From positions 1 to 38,264 of the forward strand of contig CADAOB010000012.1 in assembly GCA_902789445.1 (NCBI GenBank): a stretch of 38,264 nt of DNA. Direction: 5' to 3'. The notes below the pieces were generated by a model. That model was not told the origin of the DNA and made no database searches. It worked only from the letters and a program-made list of their open reading frames with translations. Each line of letters opens with the position of its first letter. The first letter of the stretch is position 1. Positions 1 to 8,280 of the stretch are shown here, one piece after another. The translations under genes were made by a program, and so were the position numbers. The DNA is from an uncultured Bacteroidia bacterium (GTDB lineage: Bacteria; Bacteroidota; Bacteroidia; Bacteroidales; UBA932).

Positions 1-2366
1 CGAAGACCAGCGGCGATTTCGTCGTCCGTGATGCCATGACCGATGCCGAGGTCCTCCGCGGAGAGGGCAAGGCCGCCGACCCTTCCAAATGGGCGCTCCA
101 GAGCGCCTGGCGACTTGATATGAGCGCCCTGCAGACGCCGGGAAGCTACTATATCGTCGCCGGCGGCGTCAAGTCGCCGGTCTTCCGGATCGGAGAAGAC
201 GTGTATGAGGGTTTTGCCGATTTCCTGCTGACCTACCTGCGTCAGCAGCGTTGCGGGGACAATCCTTATAACAACCACGTCTGTCATGAACACGACGGCT
301 ATATCGTGGACCATCCCACCCGGACCGGCGAGCACATCGACGTGACGGGCGGCTGGCACGATGCGACCGATTACCTCCAGTATATGACGACCTCTTCCAC
401 GACCATCTACCAGATGGCATTCGCCTGGAAATATGCTGCGGACAAATCGGTCTTCAAGGATTGCTTCGACGCGACGGGCCGTCCCGGCACCAACGGCATC
501 CCCGATGTGCTGGATGAGGTGAAATGGGGACTGGACTGGCTTGACAAGATGAATCCCGCCCCGCGCGAGATGTACTACCAGATTGCGGATGACCGCGACC
601 ACGCCGGTATGCGGCTGCCGTATCTGGATTCCGTGGACTATGGCTACGGCCCCGGCAAGGGTCGCCCGGTCTATTTCGTGACGGGCAAGCCGCAGATTGC
701 CCACAAGAAGGTAAACCGGACCACCGGCGTTTCCTCTGCGGCCGGCAAGTTCGCTTCGACTTTCGCCATGGGTGCCGACGTCATCCGGACCTGGTATCCG
801 GACTTCGCCGCCAAGATCGAAGGAAAGGTGCAGGATGCCTGGGACTTCGCCCTCGAATTCCCCGGCAATACGCAGACCGCGTGCGTGATTTCCCCTTATT
901 TTTATGAAGAGGATACCTGGGTCGATGACATCGAACTGGCCGCCGCCACGCAGTATGCCCTGGGCAAAGGCGATTTCTGGAAACAGCAGGCGGCTTACTG
1001 GGGTGAACTGGAACCGGTGACGCCCTGGATGGACCGCGGACGCGGTCCGGGCAAGGAATATCACCATTATCAGTGGTATCCCTTCATCAACCTGGGCCAT
1101 TATCTCCTGGCTGAGAGTGAGGACGCCGATGTGCGGGCCGAGTTCTCGGGCTATATGAAGCAGGGACTTCAGGATATTCTCAACCGGGCCGGGAACGATC
1201 CGTTCCTGCACGGCGTGCCGTATCTGTGGTGCTCCAACAACCTGACTTCCGCCGCCGTAACGCAGGCCTGGCTGTACGAGAGGGCGACCGGCGACACCCG
1301 TTTCCGCGAGATGGAAGCGGCCCTGCGCGACTGGCTCCTGGGCTGCAACCCCTGGGGTACTTCGATGATCTGCGGCTGGCCTTCGGCCGAAATGCCGGGC
1401 TATGACACCCCTTCGGAACCGCACTCTTCCTATGTCAAGGTGAACGGCGACCTGCCGCTCGGCGGCCTGATCGACGGTCCGATCTACAATCAGCTGTTCC
1501 AGGACCGGGCGGGCGCCGCCCTGACCGGCCCCGATGCATTCGCGGCGCTCAACAACGGCATTGCCGTCTATCACGATGATATCGGCGACTATTCGAGCAA
1601 CGAACCCACGATGGACGGTACGGCCGGCCTGGTTGCCTATGCAGCCGCGCTGGAAGCGCGGGGCAAGGCCTGCAAGGCGGCACGCGATGCCTACGGCGCC
1701 ATCGTCCGGGTCAATCCCGATGAGAAAGTCGTTTACCTCTGTTTTACCGCCGACGTGAATTTCAATGGCGCCGAGACAGTCCTCAAGACCCTGAAAAAGC
1801 AGAAGGTCAAGGGCAATTTCTTCCTGACCGGCAACTGCCTCCGGGCTGCGGACAATCAGGATGTCGTCCGCCGCATCGTTGCGGAGGGACACTATGTGGG
1901 CGGCCACTCCGACGGCCATGTGCTTTATTGTGACTGGGGTGCTGGGCGGCCGACGCTCATGAGCGCCGACAGCATCATGACCGACCTGCGGGCGAATTAC
2001 GCCGAGCTGGCGAAATTCGGCGTGAAGCAGGCGGACGCCCGCTGGTACCTGCCGCCGTATGAGCACTATAACGCTTTCAGCGTAGGTATCCTTGAGTCGA
2101 TGGGCGTGAAGGTCGTCAACTATACGCCGGGCATTGGAACCCCGGCCGACTATACGACGCCCGACATGAAAAACTACCGGACGGCGCAGACGCTGATTGA
2201 CGGGCTCTGGAAGTTCGAAAAGGAACAGGGGCTTAACGGGGCGCTCGTGCTCATCCATCCGGGCATCGTCGAGAGCCGCCCGGACGGCGAACGGCTCTAC
2301 AACCGGCTGGGCGAAATCATCCGTTACTTAAAGAAGAAAGGTTATCGCTTTGACAGACTTCCTTAA
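1..2366 (+). CDS. GH9 glycoside hydrolase fused to CE4 polysaccharide deacetylase (5' end cut by window)
   Basis: The frame is open from base 3, with no stop before the first visible ATG at 36, so the gene starts left of the window; 787 residues are visible. The order is the tail of an Ig-like CelD_N domain (about 1-190), a GH9 catalytic domain (about 200-1690) and a NodB-type deacetylase domain (about 1700-2366). GH9 marks are GGWHDATDY near 348-374, holding the catalytic Asp pair, and the SSNEPTMDG motif whose Glu codon is at 1602. Deacetylase marks are the FTADVN segment with Asp at 1752 and the metal-binding HSDGH at 1905-1919. GH9 enzymes cleave beta-glucans by inversion and CE4 enzymes remove N- or O-acetyl groups, so the fusion probably trims a decorated glycan in the periplasm or at the surface. 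This is inferred; the substrate is unknown. The missing N-terminus should hold the signal peptide. Its last 17 bases overlap the next gene. Confidence 0.9.
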   Translation, partial: KTSGDFVVRDAMTDAEVLRGEGKAADPSKWALQSAWRLDMSALQTPGSYYIVAGGVKSPVFRIGEDVYEGFADFLLTYLRQQRCGDNPYNNHVCHEHDGYIVDHPTRTGEHIDVTGGWHDATDYLQYMTTSSTTIYQMAFAWKYAADKSVFKDCFDATGRPGTNGIPDVLDEVKWGLDWLDKMNPAPREMYYQIADDRDHAGMRLPYLDSVDYGYGPGKGRPVYFVTGKPQIAHKKVNRTTGVSSAAGKFASTFAMGADVIRTWYPDFAAKIEGKVQDAWDFALEFPGNTQTACVISPYFYEEDTWVDDIELAAATQYALGKGDFWKQQAAYWGELEPVTPWMDRGRGPGKEYHHYQWYPFINLGHYLLAESEDADVRAEFSGYMKQGLQDILNRAGNDPFLHGVPYLWCSNNLTSAAVTQAWLYERATGDTRFREMEAALRDWLLGCNPWGTSMICGWPSAEMPGYDTPSEPHSSYVKVNGDLPLGGLIDGPIYNQLFQDRAGAALTGPDAFAALNNGIAVYHDDIGDYSSNEPTMDGTAGLVAYAAALEARGKACKAARDAYGAIVRVNPDEKVVYLCFTADVNFNGAETVLKTLKKQKVKGNFFLTGNCLRAADNQDVVRRIVAEGHYVGGHSDGHVLYCDWGAGRPTLMSADSIMTDLRANYAELAKFGVKQADARWYLPPYEHYNAFSVGILESMGVKVVNYTPGIGTPADYTTPDMKNYRTAQTLIDGLWKFEKEQGLNGALVLIHPGIVESRPDGERLYNRLGEIIRYLKKKGYRFDRLP

Positions 2367-2811
2367 AGAGACCTTCGACATTTCGAATCTGTTTCCCTTC
2401 TGCTTCGATCTGGTGCTCGTGCTGCTGATCGGATGGCTGGTGGGCCATGAGCGCCATGAAGCCGGCAAGACGATGGGGGAACGCTCGACGATCATCCTGA
2501 TCATCGGCTCCTACCTCTTTGCCTATGCCTCGCTCCGTTGCGGTATCGACCACAGCCGGGTGATCGCCCAGATTGTCACCGGCGTCGGTTTCATCGGGGC
2601 GGGTATCATCCTCAAGCGGGGGGAGAAAGACATCATCAACCTGACGACCGCCATCCTGGTGTGGACCATCGCCGCCCTGGGCGTGCTGGTGGGCATCGGT
2701 CTGCGGGTCGAAGCGATCCTGGCTGCCGTCGTCGTCTATTTTGTGCTGCGCATCCGCCGCCGGCGCGAAACCAATCATAACAACCAAGCTGAAGAGAAAG
2801 AGCATGTTTGA
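2350..2811 (+). CDS. MgtC/SapB family inner-membrane protein
   Basis: 153 residues, strongly hydrophobic, with about four membrane segments (residues about 15-35, 45-62, 70-90 and 100-135). The central VTGVGFIGAGIILKRG is the hallmark of the MgtC/SapB N-terminal domain. The family is linked to magnesium limitation, and MgtC proper modulates F-type ATP synthase, but short members like this lack the C-terminal ACT-like domain and their role is not settled. The best start is a TTG at 2350, preceded by an AGAAAGG purine stretch; the next in-frame Met falls inside the conserved first loop. The gene overlaps the 3' end of the GH9 gene by 17 bases and the next gene by 8 bases, so translation is probably coupled. 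Family call is firm; start and function are less so. Confidence 0.85.
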   Translation: MTDFLKETFDISNLFPFCFDLVLVLLIGWLVGHERHEAGKTMGERSTIILIIGSYLFAYASLRCGIDHSRVIAQIVTGVGFIGAGIILKRGEKDIINLTTAILVWTIAALGVLVGIGLRVEAILAAVVVYFVLRIRRRRETNHNNQAEEKEHV

Positions 2812-3655
2812 GATTTGCAGAAAAGAGATGCTGACGCCGACCATCTGCCTGATGGATGTAGCGGCGCCCCGCCTCGCGGCGGCGGCACAGCCGGGCCAGT
2901 TCCTGATCGTGCGGGCCCGTCAGCAGGGAGAACGCATCCCGCTGACCATCTGTGACTATGACCGTACGAAGGGAACGGTCACCATTGTCACGCAGATTGT
3001 GGGGGCCTCCACCCGCCTGATCTGTTCCCTGGAGCAGGGCGACTGCTTCGTAGATGTGGTCGGTCCGCTCGGACGGCCCTCCGATTTCGTGGAACTGCCG
3101 GAAGCGGAACTCCGGGGCCGACGTTTCCTTTTCGTCGCCGGCGGTCTGGGAACGGCACCGGTCTATCCGCAGGTCAAGTACCTGCACGAGTGCGGGGCCA
3201 GCGTCGATGTGATTGTCGGCGCCAAGACCGCGGACCTGCTGATCCTGCGGGAACAGATGCGCGCCGTCTGCGACAATCTCTACATCTGTACGGACGATGG
3301 CTCCGAAGGACATCATGGCCTGGTGACCGAGAAAGTGAAACAGCTTCTGGACGCGGGACGGAAATATGACCAGGCCGTAGCCATCGGTCCGATGATCATG
3401 ATGAAATTCGTGACCCTGACGCTGAAGGATTCCGGTATCCCGTTGGTAGTCAGCCTCAATACGATCATGGTTGACGGGACGGGCATGTGCGGCTGCTGCC
3501 GCATCACCGTGGGCGGCAAGGTGCGTTTCGCCTGCGTGGAAGGGCCCGAATTCGACGGGTATGCCGTAGATTTCGACGAAGCGCTGCGGCGCCAGGCCAT
3601 GTACCGGCCGCAGGAGCAGGAAGCCGATCACAAATGTAAAATAGGGAGGTCATAA
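2804..3655 (+). CDS. Ferredoxin-NADP+ oxidoreductase-like subunit alpha (NfnA type), FAD and [2Fe-2S] protein
   Basis: 283 residues from ATG 2804. A ferredoxin-reductase-like FAD domain (about 1-95) contains the ERIPLTICDYD flavin motif. An NAD-binding domain follows, with FVAGGLGTAP near residue 107. The C-terminal cluster segment reads VDGTGMCGCC with a further Cys in FACVEG, matching the NfnA/PyrK class. In NfnA an Asp plus three Cys bind the [2Fe-2S], and the Asp is present here. With the NfnB-like protein encoded next it should form an NfnAB-type complex moving electrons between NADH, ferredoxin and NADPH; bifurcation is known for the family but not provable here. Proteins of this type are often labelled sulfide dehydrogenase or dihydroorotate dehydrogenase electron-transfer subunit; no pyrD lies nearby, which argues against the latter. 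Confidence 0.87.
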   Translation: MFEICRKEMLTPTICLMDVAAPRLAAAAQPGQFLIVRARQQGERIPLTICDYDRTKGTVTIVTQIVGASTRLICSLEQGDCFVDVVGPLGRPSDFVELPEAELRGRRFLFVAGGLGTAPVYPQVKYLHECGASVDVIVGAKTADLLILREQMRAVCDNLYICTDDGSEGHHGLVTEKVKQLLDAGRKYDQAVAIGPMIMMKFVTLTLKDSGIPLVVSLNTIMVDGTGMCGCCRITVGGKVRFACVEGPEFDGYAVDFDEALRRQAMYRPQEQEADHKCKIGRS

Positions 3656-3656
3656 G

Positions 3657-5042
3657 ATGGCTGAGAAGATTGGACGTGTTCCCGTCCGGGAACAGGACCC
3701 GAAGGTCCGAGCCCGCAACTTCGAGGAAGTTTGCTTTGGCTATAATGAATCGGAGGCGCTGCTCGAGGCTTCGCGCTGCCTGAACTGCCGCAATCCGCGC
3801 TGCGTGCAGCATTGCCCGGTCGGCATCCGGATTCCGGAATTCATCGCCCAGGTCAAGGCGGGCGAATTTGATGCGGCGGCCCGCGTCATCGCACGCGACA
3901 GTTCGCTGCCCGCTGTCTGCGGCCGCGTCTGTCCGCAGGAAACGCAGTGCGAAGGCAGCTGCATCCTCGGCGTGAAAGGCGAGCCGGTGGCCATCGGCAA
4001 GCTGGAACGCTTCGTGGCCGACAGGAGCCGGGAACGGGGCGGTGTCCCCGTCGAGAAGGCTGAACCCAACGGCATCAAGGTCGCCGTGGTGGGCAGCGGT
4101 CCTTCCGGACTGGCCTGCGCCAGCGACCTGGCTAAGCTGGGCTACGACGTGACCATTTTTGAGGTCCTCCATAAGGCCGGCGGCGTGCTGCAGTACGGCA
4201 TTCCGGAGTTCCGCCTTCCCAAAGAGCGGGTGGTGGAGCCCGAAATAGCCCAGGTCAAGGCTTTGGGAGTGACGATCGAGACCGATGTCGTGGTCGGCCG
4301 TACCATTACGGTCGATGAACTCCTGGACCGCGAAGGTTTCAAGGCGGTGTTCATCGGTTCGGGTGCCGGCCTGCCGCGCTTCATGAACATCCCGGGAGAG
4401 AGCCTCAACGGTGTGTTCTCGGCCAACGAGTTCCTGACACGCAGCAATCTGATGAAAGCCTACGATCCGCAGAGCGATACGCCGATCTTTGTCGGGAAGC
4501 ACGTCGTCGTCGTAGGCGGCGGCAACGTGGCGATGGATGCAGCCCGTACGGCCCTGCGCCTGGGCTCTGAAGTGACCATCGTGTACCGGCGTACCGAGAA
4601 GGAACTTCCGGCCCGGGCCGAGGAAGTCCATCACGCCAAGGAAGAGGGCATCGACTTCCGGATGCTGACCAATCCGGTCGAGGTCCTGGGCGACGAGAAA
4701 GGCTGGGTGCGCGCCCTGCGCTGCATCCGGATGGAACTCGGCGATCCCGATGCCAGCGGCCGCCGCAGCCCGGTACCCGTAGCCGGTTCTGAATTCGAGG
4801 TACCGGCCGATTGCGTGATCATGGCGCTGGGGACCTCACCCAACCCGCTGATCGCCGGTACGACGAAAGGGCTGGAAACGGAGCGGCACGGCTGTATCGT
4901 AGCCGACGAATCGGGTGCGACGACGCGCCCGGGCGTCTTCGCCGGCGGCGACGCCGTCACCGGTGCCGCCACGGTCATCCTGGCCATGGGTGCCGGCCGC
5001 CGCGCCGCCAAGGCTATCGACACCTATCTCCGCAGCGTATAA
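3657..5042 (+). CDS. gltA: NfnB / GltA-type NADPH-dependent glutamate synthase small-chain homologue
   Basis: 461 residues. The N-terminal domain carries two cysteine clusters, CLNCRNPRCVQHCP (near residue 41) and CGRVCPQETQCEGSC (near residue 88), for [4Fe-4S] centres. Then come a Rossmann FAD site, VVGSGPSGLACASDLAKLG (near 145), and a second dinucleotide site, VVVGGGNVAMDAARTALRLG (near 283). It ends with the GVFAGGDAVTGAATVI flavin motif. No large GltB subunit is encoded nearby, and the upstream gene is NfnA-like, so I read this as the NADPH-binding subunit of an NfnAB-type oxidoreductase rather than a true glutamate synthase. A strong GGGAGG ribosome-binding site lies at about 3644, and the start is one base past the upstream stop. 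It is the last gene of a plus-strand cluster; one base separates its stop from the convergent transposase gene. Confidence 0.88.
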   Translation: MAEKIGRVPVREQDPKVRARNFEEVCFGYNESEALLEASRCLNCRNPRCVQHCPVGIRIPEFIAQVKAGEFDAAARVIARDSSLPAVCGRVCPQETQCEGSCILGVKGEPVAIGKLERFVADRSRERGGVPVEKAEPNGIKVAVVGSGPSGLACASDLAKLGYDVTIFEVLHKAGGVLQYGIPEFRLPKERVVEPEIAQVKALGVTIETDVVVGRTITVDELLDREGFKAVFIGSGAGLPRFMNIPGESLNGVFSANEFLTRSNLMKAYDPQSDTPIFVGKHVVVVGGGNVAMDAARTALRLGSEVTIVYRRTEKELPARAEEVHHAKEEGIDFRMLTNPVEVLGDEKGWVRALRCIRMELGDPDASGRRSPVPVAGSEFEVPADCVIMALGTSPNPLIAGTTKGLETERHGCIVADESGATTRPGVFAGGDAVTGAATVILAMGAGRRAAKAIDTYLRSV

Positions 5043-5043
5043 G

Positions 5044-5988
5044 TCACGAAATCCGCCCCCTGCGCTTTCCGCAGGCGATATGAAGGATGTCGCTGATCTG
5101 CTGGCGTCTGAGGCCCAAGGTCCTTGCCAGTTGCGGGACGGTTGTCTTCCGGGTTCTCCACAGGTACGGAACCAGGCGGATTTTCCGGTCGATGGATAAG
5201 TCCGCCAGTTCTTGCTGATACCAGCGCAGGCTGACCTCGTTTACACTTTTGTGAAACTCACCGTCCACGAGCATGGTCCGGGGCGCTTCCACCAGCTTTG
5301 ACCGCATTTCCGCAGGATTCTGCCCTCCGATTGCTTTCAGAAAAAAGGACTGGTCGTGTTCGAAGGCCTGTTCCAGGTACTCGCAGTCGCAGAAACTTGC
5401 GGGGATCAATCGGCTTCCAGCGTCGAGTCGCCATTTGACATCCTTCAAGGAATCCCCGGTATGCATGAGCCTCCGACATTCATCTTTCGTGAGTGCCGCG
5501 ACAGGCCGGCCCTGCCCTTGACCAAGACTGGCAGGATTGAACATCGCGCGGTATCCGGACCAGGGATATTCGTTGACATTGCACCCGTTGTCCAGCGCAT
5601 TCCGGAGAATATAGGCCAGGGCGTTGCGGACATACCAATCGCTGTCAAGGCTGATTGCCTTGACGTCCGTTTTCTTCATAATCCGCTGTTCCCCATATCG
5701 TCGGCTGAACCACATTGCGTACATTCGCTTGCATTCCTGTCCGAAGGCGTGGGCGTCCTCCTGCCTGGCCGCAAGGACAGCGATATGGCTGTGGTTGGAA
5801 ACGACAGCATAGACGATGATGATCACGTTTTTGCGGCGGGCACATATGCAGAGGATCTTGACCATGGCGTCGTAGTCTTCGTCGCAGCGGCAGAGTATGG
5901 CGTTTTCCAGTCCCTCCATACTGACATGGAAGGGCTGGACGCTTCGGGCGCTGCCGTCCGGCAGTTTCCGGAAAACACAACGTCGCAT
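5044..5988 (-). CDS. RAYT: REP-associated tyrosine transposase (Y1/HUH family)
   Basis: 314 residues. The N-terminal half is a Y1 transposase domain. VVSNHSHIAV (about residues 61-70) carries the metal-binding HUH pair (HSH), and KRMYAMWFSRRYG (about 88-100) supplies the expected catalytic Tyr. DSDWYVRNALAYILRNAL and EYPWSGYRAMF are typical of RAYTs, single-domain enzymes related to IS200/IS605 TnpA that nick and rejoin single-stranded REP hairpins. The C-terminal third carries a probable helix-turn-helix (TVPQLARTLGLRRQQISDIL) that may bind DNA. No TnpB is present. The ATG at 5988 is 2 bases after the stop of the upstream small gene, so the two are one transcript. Two inverted REP-like hairpins lie just upstream at 6428-6541. 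Base composition is lower in GC than in flanking genes. All key residues seem intact. Confidence 0.88.
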   Translation of the reverse strand: MRRCVFRKLPDGSARSVQPFHVSMEGLENAILCRCDEDYDAMVKILCICARRKNVIIIVYAVVSNHSHIAVLAARQEDAHAFGQECKRMYAMWFSRRYGEQRIMKKTDVKAISLDSDWYVRNALAYILRNALDNGCNVNEYPWSGYRAMFNPASLGQGQGRPVAALTKDECRRLMHTGDSLKDVKWRLDAGSRLIPASFCDCEYLEQAFEHDQSFFLKAIGGQNPAEMRSKLVEAPRTMLVDGEFHKSVNEVSLRWYQQELADLSIDRKIRLVPYLWRTRKTTVPQLARTLGLRRQQISDILHIACGKRRGRIS

Positions 5989-5990
5989 AA

Positions 5991-6344
5991 TCAGCTGATT
6001 GTGCTGGATGGTTTGACCCCCGGCCCGAAAACCATCACCTTCCCGCCGTTCTTTTCGAACTCTTTCTTCGCATGCAGGAACGATTTTGCGAGCGCGGCGG
6101 AATCTTCATCATAATCCCGGATCATCTGCTTTCGATTGACGCTCACGGCCAGGTCGGCGATGGCCAGTGCACGGATCATGGCCAGAACGGCCATCTCATT
6201 TCCGCCCCATAACCGTGTGACCATGGCGAAAGCTGTACGGGAAATCACGTCGGGAATCACATTGGGATTTTTGACGGGGTCGAAATCCGTATTGAAACGG
6301 ATGTCGATGTCTCCATACTGGAGTACTTCAAGAATCTTTTTCAT
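5991..6344 (-). CDS. Small protein of unknown function, partner of the RAYT
   Basis: 117 residues, no signal peptide or membrane segment. The start MKKILEVLQYGDIDIRFNTD is followed by a predicted helical middle (VISRTAFAMVTRLWGGNEMAVLAMIRALAIADLAVSVNRKQ is one continuous hydrophobic-patterned stretch, split here as VISRTAFAMVTRLWGG and NEMAVLAMIRALAIADLAV) and a charged helix rich in Lys and Glu (about 78-103). I recognise no domain and assign no function. It is the first gene of a two-gene transcript: a good promoter sits at 6369-6400, and only 2 bases separate its stop from the transposase ATG. This coupling suggests a role with the RAYT, for example as a regulator, DNA-binding helper or dose control of the transposase. 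That is inference. Confidence 0.75.
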   Translation of the reverse strand: MKKILEVLQYGDIDIRFNTDFDPVKNPNVIPDVISRTAFAMVTRLWGGNEMAVLAMIRALAIADLAVSVNRKQMIRDYDEDSAALAKSFLHAKKEFEKNGGKVMVFGPGVKPSSTIS

Positions 6345-6368
6345 AACGACACATATCTATCACGTCTG

Positions 6369-6400
6369 CAAATATACAATGCGGGATACCCCTTTGTCAA
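6369..6400 (-). promoter_or_regulatory. Promoter of the RAYT operon
   Basis: On the minus strand a -7 element TATATTTG (6369-6376) matches TAnnTTTG exactly. A TTG at 6398-6400 lies 21 bases upstream as the -33 element. The ATG at 6344 follows about 24 bases downstream. Confidence 0.65.
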
Positions 6401-6427
6401 GTCTTTTCCGCAAAAAAAACGTGTAAG

Positions 6428-6466
6428 ACGGGCAGGGTCTCATTTTAGACGGGAAACCTTGCCCGT
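6428..6466 (+). repeat. REP-like hairpin, copy 1
   Basis: A 39-base element with an 11-bp stem (ACGGGCAGGGT pairing with ACCTTGCCCGT, one G-T pair) and a 17-base loop that begins CTCATTTTAG. It is the inverted counterpart of copy 2 at 6503-6541; when copy 2 is reverse-complemented, 30 of 39 positions match. Pairs of inverted REPs beside a RAYT gene form the typical BIME arrangement. Confidence 0.75.
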
Positions 6467-6502
6467 AGAAATCAATCGACAGGCGTGTTAGAGCAAGAAG
6501 AA

Positions 6503-6541
6503 GCGGGCAAGGTCCCGGGGCTTAAATGAGACCTTGCCCGC
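6503..6541 (-). repeat. REP-like hairpin, copy 2 (inverted)
   Basis: A 39-base element with a perfect 11-bp stem (GCGGGCAAGGT with ACCTTGCCCGC) and a 17-base loop, the same geometry as copy 1. On the minus strand its loop reads CTCATTTAAG, matching the loop start of copy 1. The spacer between copies is 36 bases. It ends 63 bases before the stop of the C69 peptidase gene, and could also serve as a transcription barrier for it. Confidence 0.75.
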
Positions 6542-6604
6542 CTGGGGTTCTGCGGCGGCCGTGCGGCGGCTACTGCGGGCGGCGTGGCGGTTGTTGGAGT
6601 GCAG

Positions 6605-8257
6605 CTACTGCGGACGGACGTAGCGGTCGCCGGTGGCGGCTTTGACGGCGTCGATGAAGACGGGGGAGTAGGCCGGGGCTTTGCGGCGGCCGCGGACCAC
6701 GACGCCGTTTTCGCTGGGCTGCATTGTCTGGTCGTTATGCTTGACGATGAGCAGTTTGGCCAATTTCTCCCAGCGTTTCATCATCTGGTCGGTATAGGCT
6801 TCGGTCTTGCGGGTCAGGAAAGCGGCGCGGTCGGCGGGCATCAGTTTGGCGGCCTGCTCTTCCACGGCCTTCTGGTCTTCGGCATAGAAGTCTTCCAACT
6901 CTTTCTGGGCCTCGCGCAGGTCGCCGATCATCGCGCTCCAGCGCGGATAGACCATGTTCGCCACGAAATTGTTCATCCAGAAGGCACTTTCCGTACTGAA
7001 TTCCAGGATGTCGTTGTTTTCGTAGGTGAACGGCTGCGGGACGCGGGTGATGCCGCAATAGACCGGTACGTAGGCGACCATCGTCGCATCGTCCATATTG
7101 AAATAGGTCACGCCGCCCACGGCGTCGGGCAGCCAGGAACGCATCTGGCAGACCATCGTCATGCCGCTCTGCTGGCAGCCGATGGGACGTTCGCGGAACA
7201 TGGCCGTGGAGTCGCTGCTGAAGAAGGTGGTGGACTGGTTGCGATAGGGAGATGCGTAAGGGCCGGCGCTCAGGTCGGCCGTCATATCGAGGGCGGTCCC
7301 TTCGTAGTGGTCACGCATGTCGTCCATCAGTTCCCGGACGGAAATCGGCGCGACAGGCTTGATCCACAGGGGCAGTTCGTCACAGACCTCGGTGTTTCCG
7401 TTGATGAAGGGCAGATAGGCGTCCATCTGGGCCTTGTCGCTGTGACGGCGGAAGAAACTCCAGACGCGGGCCTCGCAGAAGCGGATGGCACTGAAGTCGA
7501 GCGGGCCGTAGGCTTCGCGGAAGCTGAAATCCGCATCGCTGCCTTCATACAATCCCAGTTCGCGGGCCGTGGAGATCACATCCTTGGAATACATGCAGAC
7601 ACCTTCGATCTCGTTGAAAGCCTTCTTCTTGTCCACCTTCTTCACCTGCGGGAACCGGCGGATGCGGCTGGCGTTGGCGTAGGCCGTGATGCAGTCGTCG
7701 GGTACGCGGAGCGCTACCCAGACAGCGCCTTTGCGTCCGGGGCCCTTGCCTACGATTTCCATGATCCAGGCCTCTTCTTTGTCGCAGACGGCAAAGGATT
7801 CACCCGAGCTGTTGTAGCCGTATTCGCTTACCAGATCGTTGATCACGGCGATGGCTTCCCGCGCCGAGGTGCTGCGCTGGAGGGCGACGTGCATCAGGGT
7901 GAAGTAGTCGAAGTAGCCTTCGCGGTTGACCAACTCGCGGCGGCCGCCCCAGGTGGTTTCGACGATGCTGACCTGGTTTTCGTTCATCAGGCCGACCACA
8001 CCGTAGGTGTAGGGGGCCTGCTTGATGAAGCGGTCGGCCGCCTGGGGACCCCAGCCGTGGAGGGCAAGCATTTCGCCTTCGGCGTGGCGGCCCGGTGCCC
8101 AGAAGTCCAGCGGCTGCAGGAAGCCGAAGCTGTCGCAGTTATAGGTGCACATGACGCTTCCGTCGGCAGAAGCTTTCTTTCCGACAATCAGGTTCGTACA
8201 AGCGAACGCGGCCACCGCCGCACAGAGCAGGATGGCTGAAAGGACCAGTCGTTTCAT
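6605..8257 (-). CDS. C69 family dipeptidase (PepD-like), secreted
   Basis: 550 residues. The protein begins with a hydrophobic signal peptide ending AAFA, directly followed by CTNLIVGKKASADGS. In family C69, an Ntn-hydrolase fold, the Cys freed by cleavage is the nucleophile, here Cys20. Later family segments visible are TYGVVGLMNENQVSIVETT (about 85-103) and ESFAVCDKEEAWIMEI (about 152-167). The length fits the longer Bacteroidota C69 enzymes. It should hydrolyse dipeptides in the periplasm. The Cys could be mistaken for a lipobox Cys, but the CTN context is that of the Ntn nucleophile. The ATG lies 23 bases after the hisS stop, so the two are probably co-transcribed. Confidence 0.9.
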   Translation of the reverse strand: MKRLVLSAILLCAAVAAFACTNLIVGKKASADGSVMCTYNCDSFGFLQPLDFWAPGRHAEGEMLALHGWGPQAADRFIKQAPYTYGVVGLMNENQVSIVETTWGGRRELVNREGYFDYFTLMHVALQRSTSAREAIAVINDLVSEYGYNSSGESFAVCDKEEAWIMEIVGKGPGRKGAVWVALRVPDDCITAYANASRIRRFPQVKKVDKKKAFNEIEGVCMYSKDVISTARELGLYEGSDADFSFREAYGPLDFSAIRFCEARVWSFFRRHSDKAQMDAYLPFINGNTEVCDELPLWIKPVAPISVRELMDDMRDHYEGTALDMTADLSAGPYASPYRNQSTTFFSSDSTAMFRERPIGCQQSGMTMVCQMRSWLPDAVGGVTYFNMDDATMVAYVPVYCGITRVPQPFTYENNDILEFSTESAFWMNNFVANMVYPRWSAMIGDLREAQKELEDFYAEDQKAVEEQAAKLMPADRAAFLTRKTEAYTDQMMKRWEKLAKLLIVKHNDQTMQPSENGVVVRGRRKAPAYSPVFIDAVKAATGDRYVRPQ

Positions 8258-8280
8258 CGTTGTATGGGTGTTAAGGGTTG

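Noticed and set aside
6584-8239. A 551-codon plus-strand frame opposite the C69 peptidase gene
   Set aside because: Composition rich in Val, His, Gly and Asp is that of an antisense frame; the peptidase on the minus strand has signal peptide and catalytic Cys.
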